Assembly: GCF_000430665.1 (NCBI RefSeq)
Contig: NZ_AUML01000002.1
Location: 1 to 64,000 of the forward strand
Length of the DNA stretch: 64,000 bases
Direction: 5' to 3'
Origin: Aquimarina muelleri DSM 19832
GTDB lineage: Bacteria; Bacteroidota; Bacteroidia; Flavobacteriales; Flavobacteriaceae
Shown here: positions 24,901 to 33,683 of the stretch, piece after piece
Layout: the number at the start of each line of letters is the position of its first letter
How positions within the stretch are numbered: the first letter of the stretch is position 1
The notes under the pieces: generated by a model
The model's input: the letters and a program-made list of their open reading frames with translations, nothing else
Databases searched by the model: none
What the model was told of the DNA's origin: nothing
Position numbers and translations under genes: made by a program

Positions 24901-25692
24901 TTAATTCAAATGCTCTCCTCCATTTACAGGAATGACACAACCATTAATCCATGCTGCTTCATCTTTACATAAAAGATATGCTACATTTGCAACATCCTGA
25001 GGTGTTGTAATTCTATTAAATGGATTTCGATGTATACTATGCTCTATTATTTTTTCATAACCTGGGATAAGACGCAAAGATTGTGTGTTTACTGCTCCTG
25101 GTTGTAAACAATTAGCTTTGATACCGTATGGCGCAAACTCTAGAGCTATACTTCTTGTAATTGCTTCTAAAGTTACTTTTGCTGCAGAAACTGCTGCATA
25201 ATTCTTCCATGCCTTTGTATTTCCTTCACTTGTAAAAGAAATAACTCTGGCATCTTTGGTAAATAATTTAGCGTTAAAAACAGATATTACCCAGTCGTAC
25301 AGGCTTATTGCCATAGCATTTATGGTTAAATGAAAATCATCATTTTTTAATACTTGTTCTGCATTAATCATAGGTTTTAGATTTCCTTTTGCAATACTAT
25401 GTATTATTGTTTTTATGCCCCCTTCATCTGTAATCTGAATAATTTTCTCTATTGTTTCTGCTCGTTTTTCTGGTTTTAACATATCTATATGAAAAGAACA
25501 AAACTTTACTTCTAAATTTTTAATTTCTTTAAAATCAATTTCAATTTGTGGTAGTTCACTTTTACGATTGCGGTAGACAATAATAATATTCATGCCATGT
25601 TGTGCTAATTTTTTAGCGGTAGCTAATCCCAAACCACTACTACCACCTAAAATAAGCGCCCATTCATTTTTATTTTTAAAATCTTTGTTCAT
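24901..25692 (-). CDS. SDR-family enoyl/ketoacyl-ACP reductase (FabL-like)
   Basis: A 263-aa SDR with LILGGSSGLGLATAKKLA as cofactor site, IHSIAKGNLKPM (HS-A motif seen in enoyl reductases such as FabL/FabI), a YAAVSAAKVTLEAITRSIA catalytic helix with Tyr and Lys, and IPVNGGEHLN at the end. Members of this group reduce enoyl-ACP, some 3-ketoacyl-ACP. As the cluster has no other reductase it might carry out one reduction, with the second supplied by primary metabolism. A gap of 66 nt separates it from the lipoprotein gene. Confidence 0.82.
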   Translation of the reverse strand: MNKDFKNKNEWALILGGSSGLGLATAKKLAQHGMNIIIVYRNRKSELPQIEIDFKEIKNLEVKFCSFHIDMLKPEKRAETIEKIIQITDEGGIKTIIHSIAKGNLKPMINAEQVLKNDDFHLTINAMAISLYDWVISVFNAKLFTKDARVISFTSEGNTKAWKNYAAVSAAKVTLEAITRSIALEFAPYGIKANCLQPGAVNTQSLRLIPGYEKIIEHSIHRNPFNRITTPQDVANVAYLLCKDEAAWINGCVIPVNGGEHLN

Positions 25693-25734
25693 CTCATTTG
25701 TAAGATTTCTTGTTTATAAAAAACTACTGATTAT

Positions 25735-26787
25735 TTACCATTCCAGTAAGATTCGTTGTGCTGTGAATCCTGGTCCAAAACTTAACATCAACCCTGTTTC
25801 TCCTGTCTTTGGTGTTTGCTCCATAAAGCGTTCTAACACATAAAGCACTGTAGCGCTACTCATATTACCATATTCTTTTAAAACAGCTTTAGTATCGTCT
25901 ATATTTTTACCCAAATATCCAAAAAGATCTTCTACAGTTTGCACTATTTTTTTTCCTCCGGGATGAAAGATAAGATGATCGATATCTTCGATGTTTTTAC
26001 CATGTTTTTTCAAAAACGGATGGATTATCTCGGGAAAATGTTCTGCGATTGTTTCTGGTACTTTAGGATCTAATATCATTTGTAAACCGCCATTGGTTAC
26101 TTGAAACCCCATCATAGATGTTGCATTATAAAAATGATACATTTCATCTCCTAAGATTTTAGGCCCTATAGCATCTTTTTCTGAAGATAAAAGCGCACAT
26201 GCTGCTCCATCCCCAAAAATAGCCGCACTTACCATATTGGTCATGCTATAATCGTTTAACTGAAACGTGGCCGTAGGAGATTCTATAGCAACTACTGCTG
26301 CTCTCTTACCAGAGTTTGCTTGTAGAAAATTCCTTGCATAAATAATACCAGAAACCCCTGCTACACATCCCATTTCTGTAACTGGTAGCCGTACAATATC
26401 TTGTTTAAGATCAAGATCATTAATAATATATGCATCTACAGAAGGGATCATAATACCAGTACAACTAACCGTAATTATATAGTCCAGAGATTTTGGATCC
26501 CAATTTGCTTTTTCTAACGCTTTTTTAACCACTGATATGCCTAGTTTTTTTACTTCTCGTACATAAATATCATTCTTATTCTCAAAAGAAGTAGCAGAAA
26601 AAACCTCTTCGATACTCATAATACCATAGCGCCGATCTACAGCTGCATTTTCAAAAATCTTAATTACTTTTCTTTTGAAACGATCATTCTGAGCGGCCAA
26701 CCATGTAGAAACATAAGGCAAGATATCTTTCGTATCTCTCACAAATTGTGGCAATTGTTTGGCAACAGTAACTATTTTTACACTCAA
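25735..26787 (-). CDS. Type III polyketide synthase (chalcone synthase superfamily)
   Basis: A 350-aa homodimeric ketosynthase. The Cys-His-Asn triad is complete: Cys141 in TEMGCVAGVSG, His275 in IFHPGGKK and Asn308 in EYGNMSSATVLYV. The opening VAKQLPQF and the C-terminal LMLSFGPGFTAQRILLEW are family hallmarks. It condenses several malonyl-CoA units onto an acyl starter and cyclises them to a pyrone, resorcinol or phloroglucinol. Downstream methyltransferase and FAD enzymes are usual partners. The adjacent ACP/KS set suggests that the starter comes from the cluster's own ACP. Confidence 0.94.
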   Translation of the reverse strand: MSVKIVTVAKQLPQFVRDTKDILPYVSTWLAAQNDRFKRKVIKIFENAAVDRRYGIMSIEEVFSATSFENKNDIYVREVKKLGISVVKKALEKANWDPKSLDYIITVSCTGIMIPSVDAYIINDLDLKQDIVRLPVTEMGCVAGVSGIIYARNFLQANSGKRAAVVAIESPTATFQLNDYSMTNMVSAAIFGDGAACALLSSEKDAIGPKILGDEMYHFYNATSMMGFQVTNGGLQMILDPKVPETIAEHFPEIIHPFLKKHGKNIEDIDHLIFHPGGKKIVQTVEDLFGYLGKNIDDTKAVLKEYGNMSSATVLYVLERFMEQTPKTGETGLMLSFGPGFTAQRILLEW

Positions 26788-26808
26788 TATCTTTGTTTTT
26801 AAATTTTA

Positions 26809-27522
26809 TTACTCTTTTATAAGAATCCATCTAAATCTGAAAGCCCATTTCCAATCTACCATGTATTTAGATACATTTATTTCTTTAGAAAACTGTAAGA
26901 GTTCTTGTTTATTAAACCCTCTTTTTATAGAAACCAATCCATCATTTTTTGCTATATAACTTTTAATAAAAAAGAAACTAAATATTTTAAAAAGATAATA
27001 TGCAATTACACTACGATGCAAATCATTTATAATAACTGCTTTATTAGCAAGTATAAAAGACTTTTGCACTATTTCTTTAATCTGTTCATTATCAAAATGA
27101 TGCAATGTTAATGTACTAATTATAATATCACAAGAAAACTTTGAGGCATCTATCTCTAAAATATTTTGTTTAAAAAATGATATTTCTGGATAAGACTCAC
27201 TCATTTTTTTGGCACTTTGTAAACTTTTTTCGTTTAGATCTATTCCGATTAATTTTACGTTTCTTTTTTTCCTTCTGAATATCTCTGCTATAATTCTTAG
27301 CATTTCTCCATCTCCACATCCCAAATCACAAATAATAATTTCTTTTGATGTAGGCACTTTCTTAATCAATCTGTGTATTGCTTTAATGGTGATATTATTA
27401 CCTCCTAACCATCGATTTACTTTAGAAATATCCGACAAAGCTTTTTTTAATGCTTCTTTTTCTGTGTTTGGATCATCCATCATCTCTAGTTCCTTGCTTC
27501 TATGCTTAAAGTTTACAGACAT
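26809..27522 (-). CDS. Class I SAM-dependent methyltransferase
   Basis: A 237-aa methyltransferase. Motif I is IICDLGCGDGEML, followed by VKLIGIDLNEKSL (acidic end of beta2) and IIISTLTLHHFD (motif IV region). The C-terminal half is hydrophobic and basic, fitting a lipid-like substrate. It most likely methylates the type III PKS product at O or C. It overlaps the FAD enzyme gene by 10 nt and lies 21 nt before the PKS gene. Confidence 0.88.
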   Translation of the reverse strand: MSVNFKHRSKELEMMDDPNTEKEALKKALSDISKVNRWLGGNNITIKAIHRLIKKVPTSKEIIICDLGCGDGEMLRIIAEIFRRKKRNVKLIGIDLNEKSLQSAKKMSESYPEISFFKQNILEIDASKFSCDIIISTLTLHHFDNEQIKEIVQKSFILANKAVIINDLHRSVIAYYLFKIFSFFFIKSYIAKNDGLVSIKRGFNKQELLQFSKEINVSKYMVDWKWAFRFRWILIKE

Positions 27523-28658
27523 ACTAATGGTTCTCCGTGGGTTTGTTTTATAATTTGGGGTACAATACCCGGTATTGCATTTGCTACCAAATAAGAAATA
27601 TACTGTAGATTTTCGTTTAATACTATTTTTTGTAAAACTCTACCAGCATATAGTCTCTTGTAAAATGTATTCTTCCATTTTAGACTATATTCTTTTTCTA
27701 TATATGTTCTATGCAATGATGTACTATCATAATTATTAATCAATAACTCGCTTAGTATTTTTGCACTTTGTATTGCCATTGCCATACCATTTCCACAAAG
27801 TGGATGAATTAAACCAGCTGCATCTCCTATCATAAAAACGTGGTTCTCCACAGGTTTTTTCTTTTCAAAATTAATTTGACTTATAGTTATTGGGGATTCA
27901 AAAAGAGGTTCTGCATTCTTAAAAAAGTGATTTAAAAAAGGATTTTTACACAGTACTTCTTTTTGAAAGATAGCTATGTTTTTATATTTTTTAAAACTAT
28001 CATAAGAAACTAGATAGCAAGAATTTACTGTATTATTTTCCACCATAGAAAGCCCACAATATCCGCCTTTAAAATTGTGCAGAGCAACAGTATCTGGTAT
28101 TATATCTGCCTTATAGTGTGCTTTTATTGCTAACCAAGGGGATTTTTGAAAAGCAAAATCTCTTTTTAGAGTTTTATCTAACTGCGTTCGTTTGCCATAT
28201 GCCCCGATTACATAATCGCTAGTTATTTCGTGATTATTAGATGTAGTTATTGTAAATATATCTTTTTGATAGGAAACACCAATTACTTGATCATTTATTA
28301 ATAAAACTCCTAGTTTTTTTGCTTTTTCCCATAGGTAATTATCTAAAGTATATCTACTAATACCAAAACCTCCTAATGGCATAGTACTATTTATACTATT
28401 TCCTTTTTGAGTACTAATGCAAAACTTTGAAATAGATACAGGTTTTAGAGAATCTAGATCTATATCTAAAAAATCAAAATAAGGTAATACTTCATTTGAT
28501 ATATACTCTCCGCATACTTTGTGTTTAGGATATGTATCTTTTTCAATAATAGAAACAAAAATTCCTGCTTTAGCCAAATGTATAGCACTTATTAACCCTG
28601 CGAGTCCTGCACCAATTATAGTTATATGTAAATGTTTATTCAAGTATTGAAGGTACAT
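27513..28658 (-). CDS. FAD-dependent oxidoreductase (geranylgeranyl reductase-like)
   Basis: A 381-aa flavoprotein. ITIIGAGLAGLISAIHLA is the dinucleotide-binding fold, KHKVCGEYISNEVLPYF the CGE motif of the GG-reductase family, and MIGDAAGLIHPLCGNGMAMA the FAD ribityl-binding motif. An ATG at 28721 would put the first codons across a terminator (28675-28703), so the start is taken at 28658 (MYLQYLNKHLHIT). It is the first gene of the cluster and may hydroxylate or reduce the polyketide. No promoter box could be fixed. Confidence 0.85.
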   Translation of the reverse strand: MYLQYLNKHLHITIIGAGLAGLISAIHLAKAGIFVSIIEKDTYPKHKVCGEYISNEVLPYFDFLDIDLDSLKPVSISKFCISTQKGNSINSTMPLGGFGISRYTLDNYLWEKAKKLGVLLINDQVIGVSYQKDIFTITTSNNHEITSDYVIGAYGKRTQLDKTLKRDFAFQKSPWLAIKAHYKADIIPDTVALHNFKGGYCGLSMVENNTVNSCYLVSYDSFKKYKNIAIFQKEVLCKNPFLNHFFKNAEPLFESPITISQINFEKKKPVENHVFMIGDAAGLIHPLCGNGMAMAIQSAKILSELLINNYDSTSLHRTYIEKEYSLKWKNTFYKRLYAGRVLQKIVLNENLQYISYLVANAIPGIVPQIIKQTHGEPLVCL

Positions 28659-28674
28659 AAAATTTGAGCATAAA

Positions 28675-28703
28675 AAAATCCCAACTATTTTAGTTGGGAT
28701 TTT
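28675..28703 (-). terminator. Terminator after the OmpA-like lipoprotein gene
   Basis: AAAATCCCAACT-ATTTT-AGTTGGGATTTT is a perfect 12-bp stem with an A run on its left that becomes a T run on the minus strand. It separates the OmpA-like gene from the polyketide cluster. Confidence 0.82.
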
Positions 28704-28728
28704 AAATATTGTGTAGTACAATAACTTA

Positions 28729-29421
28729 TTATTGTTTCACTTGTTTTTTAGCATCTTGCTTCATTTTTTCATTAGCAACAACACCAAGTTCCACTCTTCT
28801 GTTTTTAGCTCTACCTTGTGGGGTTGTATTATCATATTTTGGAAGTGTTTCTCCATGAGCATAAGTTGTAAGACGACTTTTACTTATTCCTTGGGACACC
28901 AAATAATTGGTGACTGCGTTCGCTCTTTTTTGAGATAATGTCATATTATAAGTGTCATCTCCAGTACTATCTGTATGTCCTTCAACAATTATGTTTGTAT
29001 CTGGATATTCTTTAAATATACCTGCAAGTTTATTAAGATTAGTTTTTGACTTTGTGTTAATATCTGATTTATTAGTAGCAAAATAAACACCACTATTTTC
29101 ATCGAATACAATATTAACTCCTTCTCCTACTCTGGTTACTTCTGCTCCAGGTATTTCAGATTCGATTTTTTGAGCTTGTTTATCCATTTGTTTACCGATA
29201 ACACCACCAGCAACACCACCTACGACACCACCTATTACAGCTCCAAGGGCAGAATTTTTACCTTTTACATTATTCCCTATGATTCCTCCCAGAATAGCTC
29301 CAGCAGCAGTACCTAATACTGCTCCTCTTTGTGTTTTATTTGAATTTTTAACAGCCTCACAACTTGTTAAAATTGTAATTGCAATTACAGCCGCTATTAT
29401 ATTTTTAAGATTTGTATTCAT
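28729..29421 (-). CDS. OmpA-family lipoprotein with glycine zipper
   Basis: A 230-aa outer-membrane lipoprotein (YiaD-like). Signal peptide and lipobox end at LTSCEAV. Residues 35-75 form a glycine zipper (GAVLGTAAGAILGGIIG and GGVVGGVAGGVIGKQ). The C-terminal OmpA domain binds peptidoglycan, shown by GHTDSTGDDTYNMTLSQKRA and the ending PQGRAKNRRVEL. It ties the outer membrane to the cell wall. The gene is followed by its own terminator and lies 16 nt from the lipocalin-like gene, with which it may be cotranscribed. Confidence 0.92.
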   Translation of the reverse strand: MNTNLKNIIAAVIAITILTSCEAVKNSNKTQRGAVLGTAAGAILGGIIGNNVKGKNSALGAVIGGVVGGVAGGVIGKQMDKQAQKIESEIPGAEVTRVGEGVNIVFDENSGVYFATNKSDINTKSKTNLNKLAGIFKEYPDTNIIVEGHTDSTGDDTYNMTLSQKRANAVTNYLVSQGISKSRLTTYAHGETLPKYDNTTPQGRAKNRRVELGVVANEKMKQDAKKQVKQ

Positions 29422-29437
29422 TATTTAATGATTTGAG

Positions 29438-29917
29438 TTATTGTATTTTATTAAAATTCATGGTGATCACAAAAGGTTTACCTTCCAAACTTACAGTCAT
29501 TGCCCAAGTCATTGTAGCATCATCTAAGTGTTGTAAAGCCATTCTATATCCAGCATTATTATTTGTACTCTTTTTCTTTTCGTCAACTGGTTTAAACATG
29601 AAGTAGTATTCTCCATCACCTTCTGGTTTTGGGATTGTAAATCTAAAATTTCTTGCTCCTGTAGAAATACAACTACTTTGATTTACATTATACATTCCTG
29701 TATTATTATTAGGAATAAATTTCCAAACACTACCTGTAAAACATTCTGCAGTAGCATCATTATAAAGTTTGACATCAAAAATACCTTGACGATCATAAGA
29801 GATTTTATCAAGTGACCACTCCCCTTTTAATGTTTTTTTGGCAGCAATAACAGTTTGTTGTGTAGTATTACAAGAAGCTAGTAATACTACGGCAATCAAT
29901 AAGATAAGTTTTTTCAT
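29438..29917 (-). CDS. Lipocalin-like lipoprotein
   Basis: A 159-aa lipoprotein. The start at 29917 gives MKKLILLIAVVLLASCNTTQQ, a clear lipoprotein signal with lipidated Cys16; a longer frame from 30061 lacks this signal at its N-terminus. The mature part begins LKGEWSLDKISYDRQG, a lipocalin-like first strand, and continues as beta strands to VITMNFNKI. It may bind a lipid or act in envelope stress; no ligand can be named. It is upstream of the OmpA-like gene. Confidence 0.8.
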   Translation of the reverse strand: MKKLILLIAVVLLASCNTTQQTVIAAKKTLKGEWSLDKISYDRQGIFDVKLYNDATAECFTGSVWKFIPNNNTGMYNVNQSSCISTGARNFRFTIPKPEGDGEYYFMFKPVDEKKKSTNNNAGYRMALQHLDDATMTWAMTVSLEGKPFVITMNFNKIQ

Positions 29918-30572
29918 GGTTATAAATATGGTTATAAATTTTTGTTTCATAAAAATAGCTAATAATGTTAACGTTTCAAAGATTATTATATTTCTAATTA
30001 AATAAATATTAATGGAAAATATAAATGAAAAACTTCGATGAAATACACCTATTTCAGCCAAATTTAAAATAAAAGAAATATTTCTTTATTACACATAATA
30101 TTAACAAGAAAATACTTTAATAATTGTCTCTATTAAAAAAATAATTACCTCAAAATAAAAAATAAAAACTTGCTACTACTTCTTATTTATTAAGACTCTG
30201 TAGGATACGGTAAGATTAATAAGTAAAGAAGGAGTTAAAAAAAGAATGGGATACCTAATATTTATAGATAATACTACATTAGTGTGATATACAACACGAA
30301 AATATTGCTGTTTTCACGTAAACAAATCTAAACAAATTATATTTAATTTGTACGCGAGTATAACAAGTATTAAGTCATAAAACTACAGATGCAAATCCAG
30401 CAAGACAAATCATAAATATGTTTAAAATAACAATGAATAAAATCTATATTCTTTATGAAACTCGAGGTTTTTTTTTATATAAATTTTTAATCTCTTACGC
30501 TATAAAATATTTAATAAATAAACAATAATCATACTTACTCTAAGGGGGCTTAGAAATTTTCATCAACAAAAC
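29918..30572. other. 655-bp divergent intergenic region
   Basis: Divergent promoters of the lipocalin-like gene and the opine-dehydrogenase-like gene lie here. A small hairpin TCTAAG-GGGG-CTTAGA ends 18 nt before the ATG of the latter. No coding frame or clear -7 box was found; the DNA is about 75-80 % AT. Confidence 0.55.
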
Positions 30573-31742
30573 ATGAAAGAAATAAAAACAATAGGGATAA
30601 TAGGAATGGGAACCATCGGTAATTCGATTTCTTATATTTTACAACAAGCAGGTCTAAATGTAATTGGGTTTAAACATAAAAATAGAGGAGGACAAATGTT
30701 TAAAGAACTCATGGAAAATGGTAAAATAGAAATAGTCAATGATACAGGGTATGACATATTTCCTAGAAAGGATACTTTACAAATAAAAGTTACCTCTTCT
30801 TTACAAGAAATTGTGGCTAAATCTGATTTAATATTTAATTGTTGCCTCTTTCCTCAAAACTCAACAATATATGAGTTTAGTAAATTAGAAAAAGCATCCC
30901 TTAAAAAACGAAAAATCCCAATTTTAGCTATTCCAGGAACCTTAGGGACTAATTGGTTAATTGGTCTGGAGAGTCTAAATGTAGGGTTAATGGGATGTTC
31001 TCCTATATTCGCAACAAAAAAAGATACCCATTCTCTTGAAGGTATAACCACAAGCTTATTAGATTTTAAATCAAAAATACCTATAGGTTATGATGATTTA
31101 GAAACTCGGTTATTTTTATTAGACTTTCTAAATGAACACTTTAAATTTAAAAATAATGCTTCAACTTTTATAGATGGAGGTAGTTCTATTCAAACAGCTT
31201 TAAGTTCCCCTGTTTCAGCAATAAATGCGTCAGCAATTTGTGATAATGCTGAAAAGCTTATCCATTCAAAAAAAGAAACAATAAAGGAAGATATATATAT
31301 GCTAAGTGAAGAATACTCCCTGCTCTTCCAAAAAATTTTTGATGAGCAATTAACGGTAGCCAACCTATTACAAATTCCGAAACCTCAAACCATAAAAGAA
31401 TGGTTACGAAATCGTAAAAAAAATATTCAAGCTGATAATATAACTGAGATGCTAGAAGAAATCTATAAAGAAAAGTACATTACTATTTCAAAACAAGATA
31501 GACGCTTATCAGAAACATTTTATGCATTATCCTATTTTAGTTTTTTTGCAGAAGCACTTGGGCATACGGTATCTACAACAAATCATTTACTCTATAAACT
31601 CAATGACTTACAAAAATCTGTCAACACAGATCCTTTTTCTGAAAATATTATTTTATCACTTAAACAATCAGCAACATCATACGCTGAGCATATAAAGGTA
31701 AAAAGAAACTCAAATAAAAGAAAAGAAACCCAAATGGTATGA
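30573..31742 (+). CDS. Opine (octopine/nopaline) dehydrogenase-like oxidoreductase
   Basis: A 389-aa two-domain NAD(P)-dependent enzyme. The N-terminal Rossmann site is TIGIIGMGTIGNSISYILQ with FKHKN following beta2. The middle has a PGTLGTNWL loop; the C-terminal helical domain contains SSPVSAINASAICDNAEKL, typical of the octopine dehydrogenase/6-phosphogluconate dehydrogenase-like group. Opine enzymes reduce the imine of an amino acid and an alpha-keto acid. There is no nicotianamine-type synthase neighbour, so metallophore formation is not indicated. The exact reaction is open. Confidence 0.65.
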   Translation: MKEIKTIGIIGMGTIGNSISYILQQAGLNVIGFKHKNRGGQMFKELMENGKIEIVNDTGYDIFPRKDTLQIKVTSSLQEIVAKSDLIFNCCLFPQNSTIYEFSKLEKASLKKRKIPILAIPGTLGTNWLIGLESLNVGLMGCSPIFATKKDTHSLEGITTSLLDFKSKIPIGYDDLETRLFLLDFLNEHFKFKNNASTFIDGGSSIQTALSSPVSAINASAICDNAEKLIHSKKETIKEDIYMLSEEYSLLFQKIFDEQLTVANLLQIPKPQTIKEWLRNRKKNIQADNITEMLEEIYKEKYITISKQDRRLSETFYALSYFSFFAEALGHTVSTTNHLLYKLNDLQKSVNTDPFSENIILSLKQSATSYAEHIKVKRNSNKRKETQMV

Positions 31743-32203
31743 TATTGATAGGCTGTTGGTTGTATTGAACTATTAAAACGATTTTTTCTGTTTTTTTTAA
31801 TACTATCCGTTTTTAATAACCTGAGTTAGATTCATCTAAAATGTATCATTTTGAGTAAAGTTCTGCTAAGAATTTTGTGTCGAAAAGTAGCTTCTCAGTA
31901 CTAAAAATCTATTCTCAACAGCTCTGTTGATTTTGCCAAAGTATAATTTTTTATCCATGTCATATTGAGCCTTTCAGAAGGCTCAATACAGGCTGACTAA
32001 TGCGAAAAATCGAACTCGAGTTAGTAGTATGAAAAAACAATTTGTAGATTACATTGGTATAAGATGAAACAAAAAATATCTATCTCATTTTGTCAAAATT
32101 TACTATAAATTTCATTACTATTTTTAGGAATATTTTTCAAATATATTTATTTTTTTTATCTGAAAGAGTTTTCATAAATGGAAGAATAATTATTTAAATT
32201 GTA
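31743..32203. other. 461-bp intergenic region with the second copy of a dispersed repeat
   Basis: It holds the dispersed repeat (31849-32023), including a hairpin ATTGAGCCT-TTCAGA-AGGCTCAAT near 31964-31987. No gene is seen. Confidence 0.6.
31849..32023. repeat. Dispersed repeat, copy B (inverted relative to 4488-4618)
   Basis: TTTGAGTAAA-TTCTGCTAAGAAT at the left and AATCGAACTCGAGTTA at the right are reverse complements of the blocks in copy A, in mirrored order. The spacer is about 45 bp longer than in copy A. Confidence 0.6.
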
Positions 32204-33529
32204 TTATTCTTCCTTGTTTCTCGGCACTCTAAATAATAGAATAAGACCTATAATAAAAAAGAGAACTAAAAAGAGAATTGAATACCTAACGCTTCCTGTT
32301 ATTTGAGCTATAATACCATAAGAAAACATACCTATTACAATACCAAGTTTTTCGGATACATCATAAAAACTAAAATAGGATGCTGTATCTACAGCATTTT
32401 TAGGCAAAAACTTAGAATATGTAGACCTAGATAAAGCTTGTATTCCTCCCATAACTAGTCCAACAACTGCTGCTGTAATATAAAATTGAAATGGCGTTGT
32501 TATTGTATATGCATATACACAAATCCCTATCCATATAAAATTAAGAGAAATAAGTACTTTTATATTCCCAAATTTTGAAGAAGCCTTGGATGTTAATATC
32601 GCTCCAAGCACAGCCACTAATTGAATCAATAGAATACTTATAATTAAACCTGTAGTTGCATTTTGTTCACCCCAGTCAAGTTCTTCGATTCCGAAATAGG
32701 TTGCAATAAGCATGATAGTCTGTACTGCCATACTATACACAAAAAAAGCACTTAAATACCTACGTAGTTTTATATTATTTTTAAGGGCTTTCCATATCAT
32801 CTTTAGTTCTTTAAAACCATTAAAGACAACGGCTTTAGTCAGCACGTCTTTTTTGTTCCCTTTTGGAAGATAATAATAGGTGTACTGACTAAAACCAATC
32901 CACCACACTCCTACCATTATAAAAGATAATCTAGTTGGCTCTCCTTCATCTTCAAAACCAAACCAATCATATTTCAAAATCATAATTAAATTAATAATCA
33001 AAAGGATTACACTACCCACGTATCCTAAGGAATATCCTTTTGCACTAATTGCATCTTGTTGCTCTGGAAATGCAATATCTGGAAGATAAGAGTTGTAAAA
33101 AACTAAACTAGCCCAAAAACCAATTAATGCTAAAAAATAACATAACAAACCAAACCAAAGGTGCTCTAAACTAAACCAATACAATCCTATACAAGATAAT
33201 GCTCCTAAATAACAGAAAAATTTAAGGAATTTTTTTTTATTTCCTATGTAATCTGCTATTCCAGAAAGTAAAGGACTAATTATAGATACGGTTAAGAATG
33301 CTAAAGCAGTTACATAGCTTATTAAAGAATCATTATTAAAGTCAAAACCTAAAAAACGTATTGTATCATTAACTATATCCCCTTTATCGTTTCTAACAAT
33401 AGTTAATGCTCCCCAAAAAATAGGAAATATTGCAGAAGAAATAGTTAAATTATATACTGAATTCGCCCAATCATAAAATGCCCATGCATTCAATAATTTT
33501 TTACTTCCTTTTGGTAATATTTCACTCAT
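32204..33529 (-). CDS. MFS transporter of the UMF1 (Atg22-like) family
   Basis: A 441-aa inner-membrane protein with about twelve TM segments. The opening KKLLNAWAFYDWANSVYNL is the signature of UMF1-type transporters related to the yeast vacuolar Atg22 amino-acid effluxer. SGIADYIGNKKKFL is the motif A loop and GGIQALSRSTYSKFLP the characteristic second-half loop. The substrate in bacteria is not known. The gene is transcribed alone, with a terminator upstream at 33606-33640 that ends the M48 transcript. Confidence 0.9.
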   Translation of the reverse strand: MSEILPKGSKKLLNAWAFYDWANSVYNLTISSAIFPIFWGALTIVRNDKGDIVNDTIRFLGFDFNNDSLISYVTALAFLTVSIISPLLSGIADYIGNKKKFLKFFCYLGALSCIGLYWFSLEHLWFGLLCYFLALIGFWASLVFYNSYLPDIAFPEQQDAISAKGYSLGYVGSVILLIINLIMILKYDWFGFEDEGEPTRLSFIMVGVWWIGFSQYTYYYLPKGNKKDVLTKAVVFNGFKELKMIWKALKNNIKLRRYLSAFFVYSMAVQTIMLIATYFGIEELDWGEQNATTGLIISILLIQLVAVLGAILTSKASSKFGNIKVLISLNFIWIGICVYAYTITTPFQFYITAAVVGLVMGGIQALSRSTYSKFLPKNAVDTASYFSFYDVSEKLGIVIGMFSYGIIAQITGSVRYSILFLVLFFIIGLILLFRVPRNKEE

Positions 33530-33605
33530 TTACTATAGAATTTTTATAATTATCTTATTAGACTATTTGATAATAAACACTGTATTCATTGCAATTTACA
33601 ATATA

Positions 33606-33640
33606 TATAAAAAGCTGTTCTGAATATGTTCAGAACAGCT
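33606..33640 (-). terminator. Terminator after the M48 peptidase gene
   Basis: AGCTGTTCTGAA-TATG-TTCAGAACAGCT is a perfect 12-bp stem; on the minus strand it is followed by TTTTTATATAT. It lies 45 nt past the peptidase stop. Confidence 0.85.
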
Positions 33641-33683
33641 TCCAAAGTAAGTATAATCTTTTTAAAATTTATACTCTTTACAA

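Noticed and set aside
28659-28721. Longer N-terminus of the FAD oxidoreductase
   Set aside because: It would translate across a clear terminator hairpin; the start at 28658 leaves the hairpin in the spacer.
29918-30061. Longer N-terminus for the lipocalin-like protein
   Set aside because: The downstream Met begins a perfect lipoprotein signal; the extension is hydrophobic, AT-rich spacer translation.
30573-31742. Opine metallophore (staphylopine-like) locus
   Set aside because: There is no nicotianamine-synthase-like gene or metal transporter nearby.
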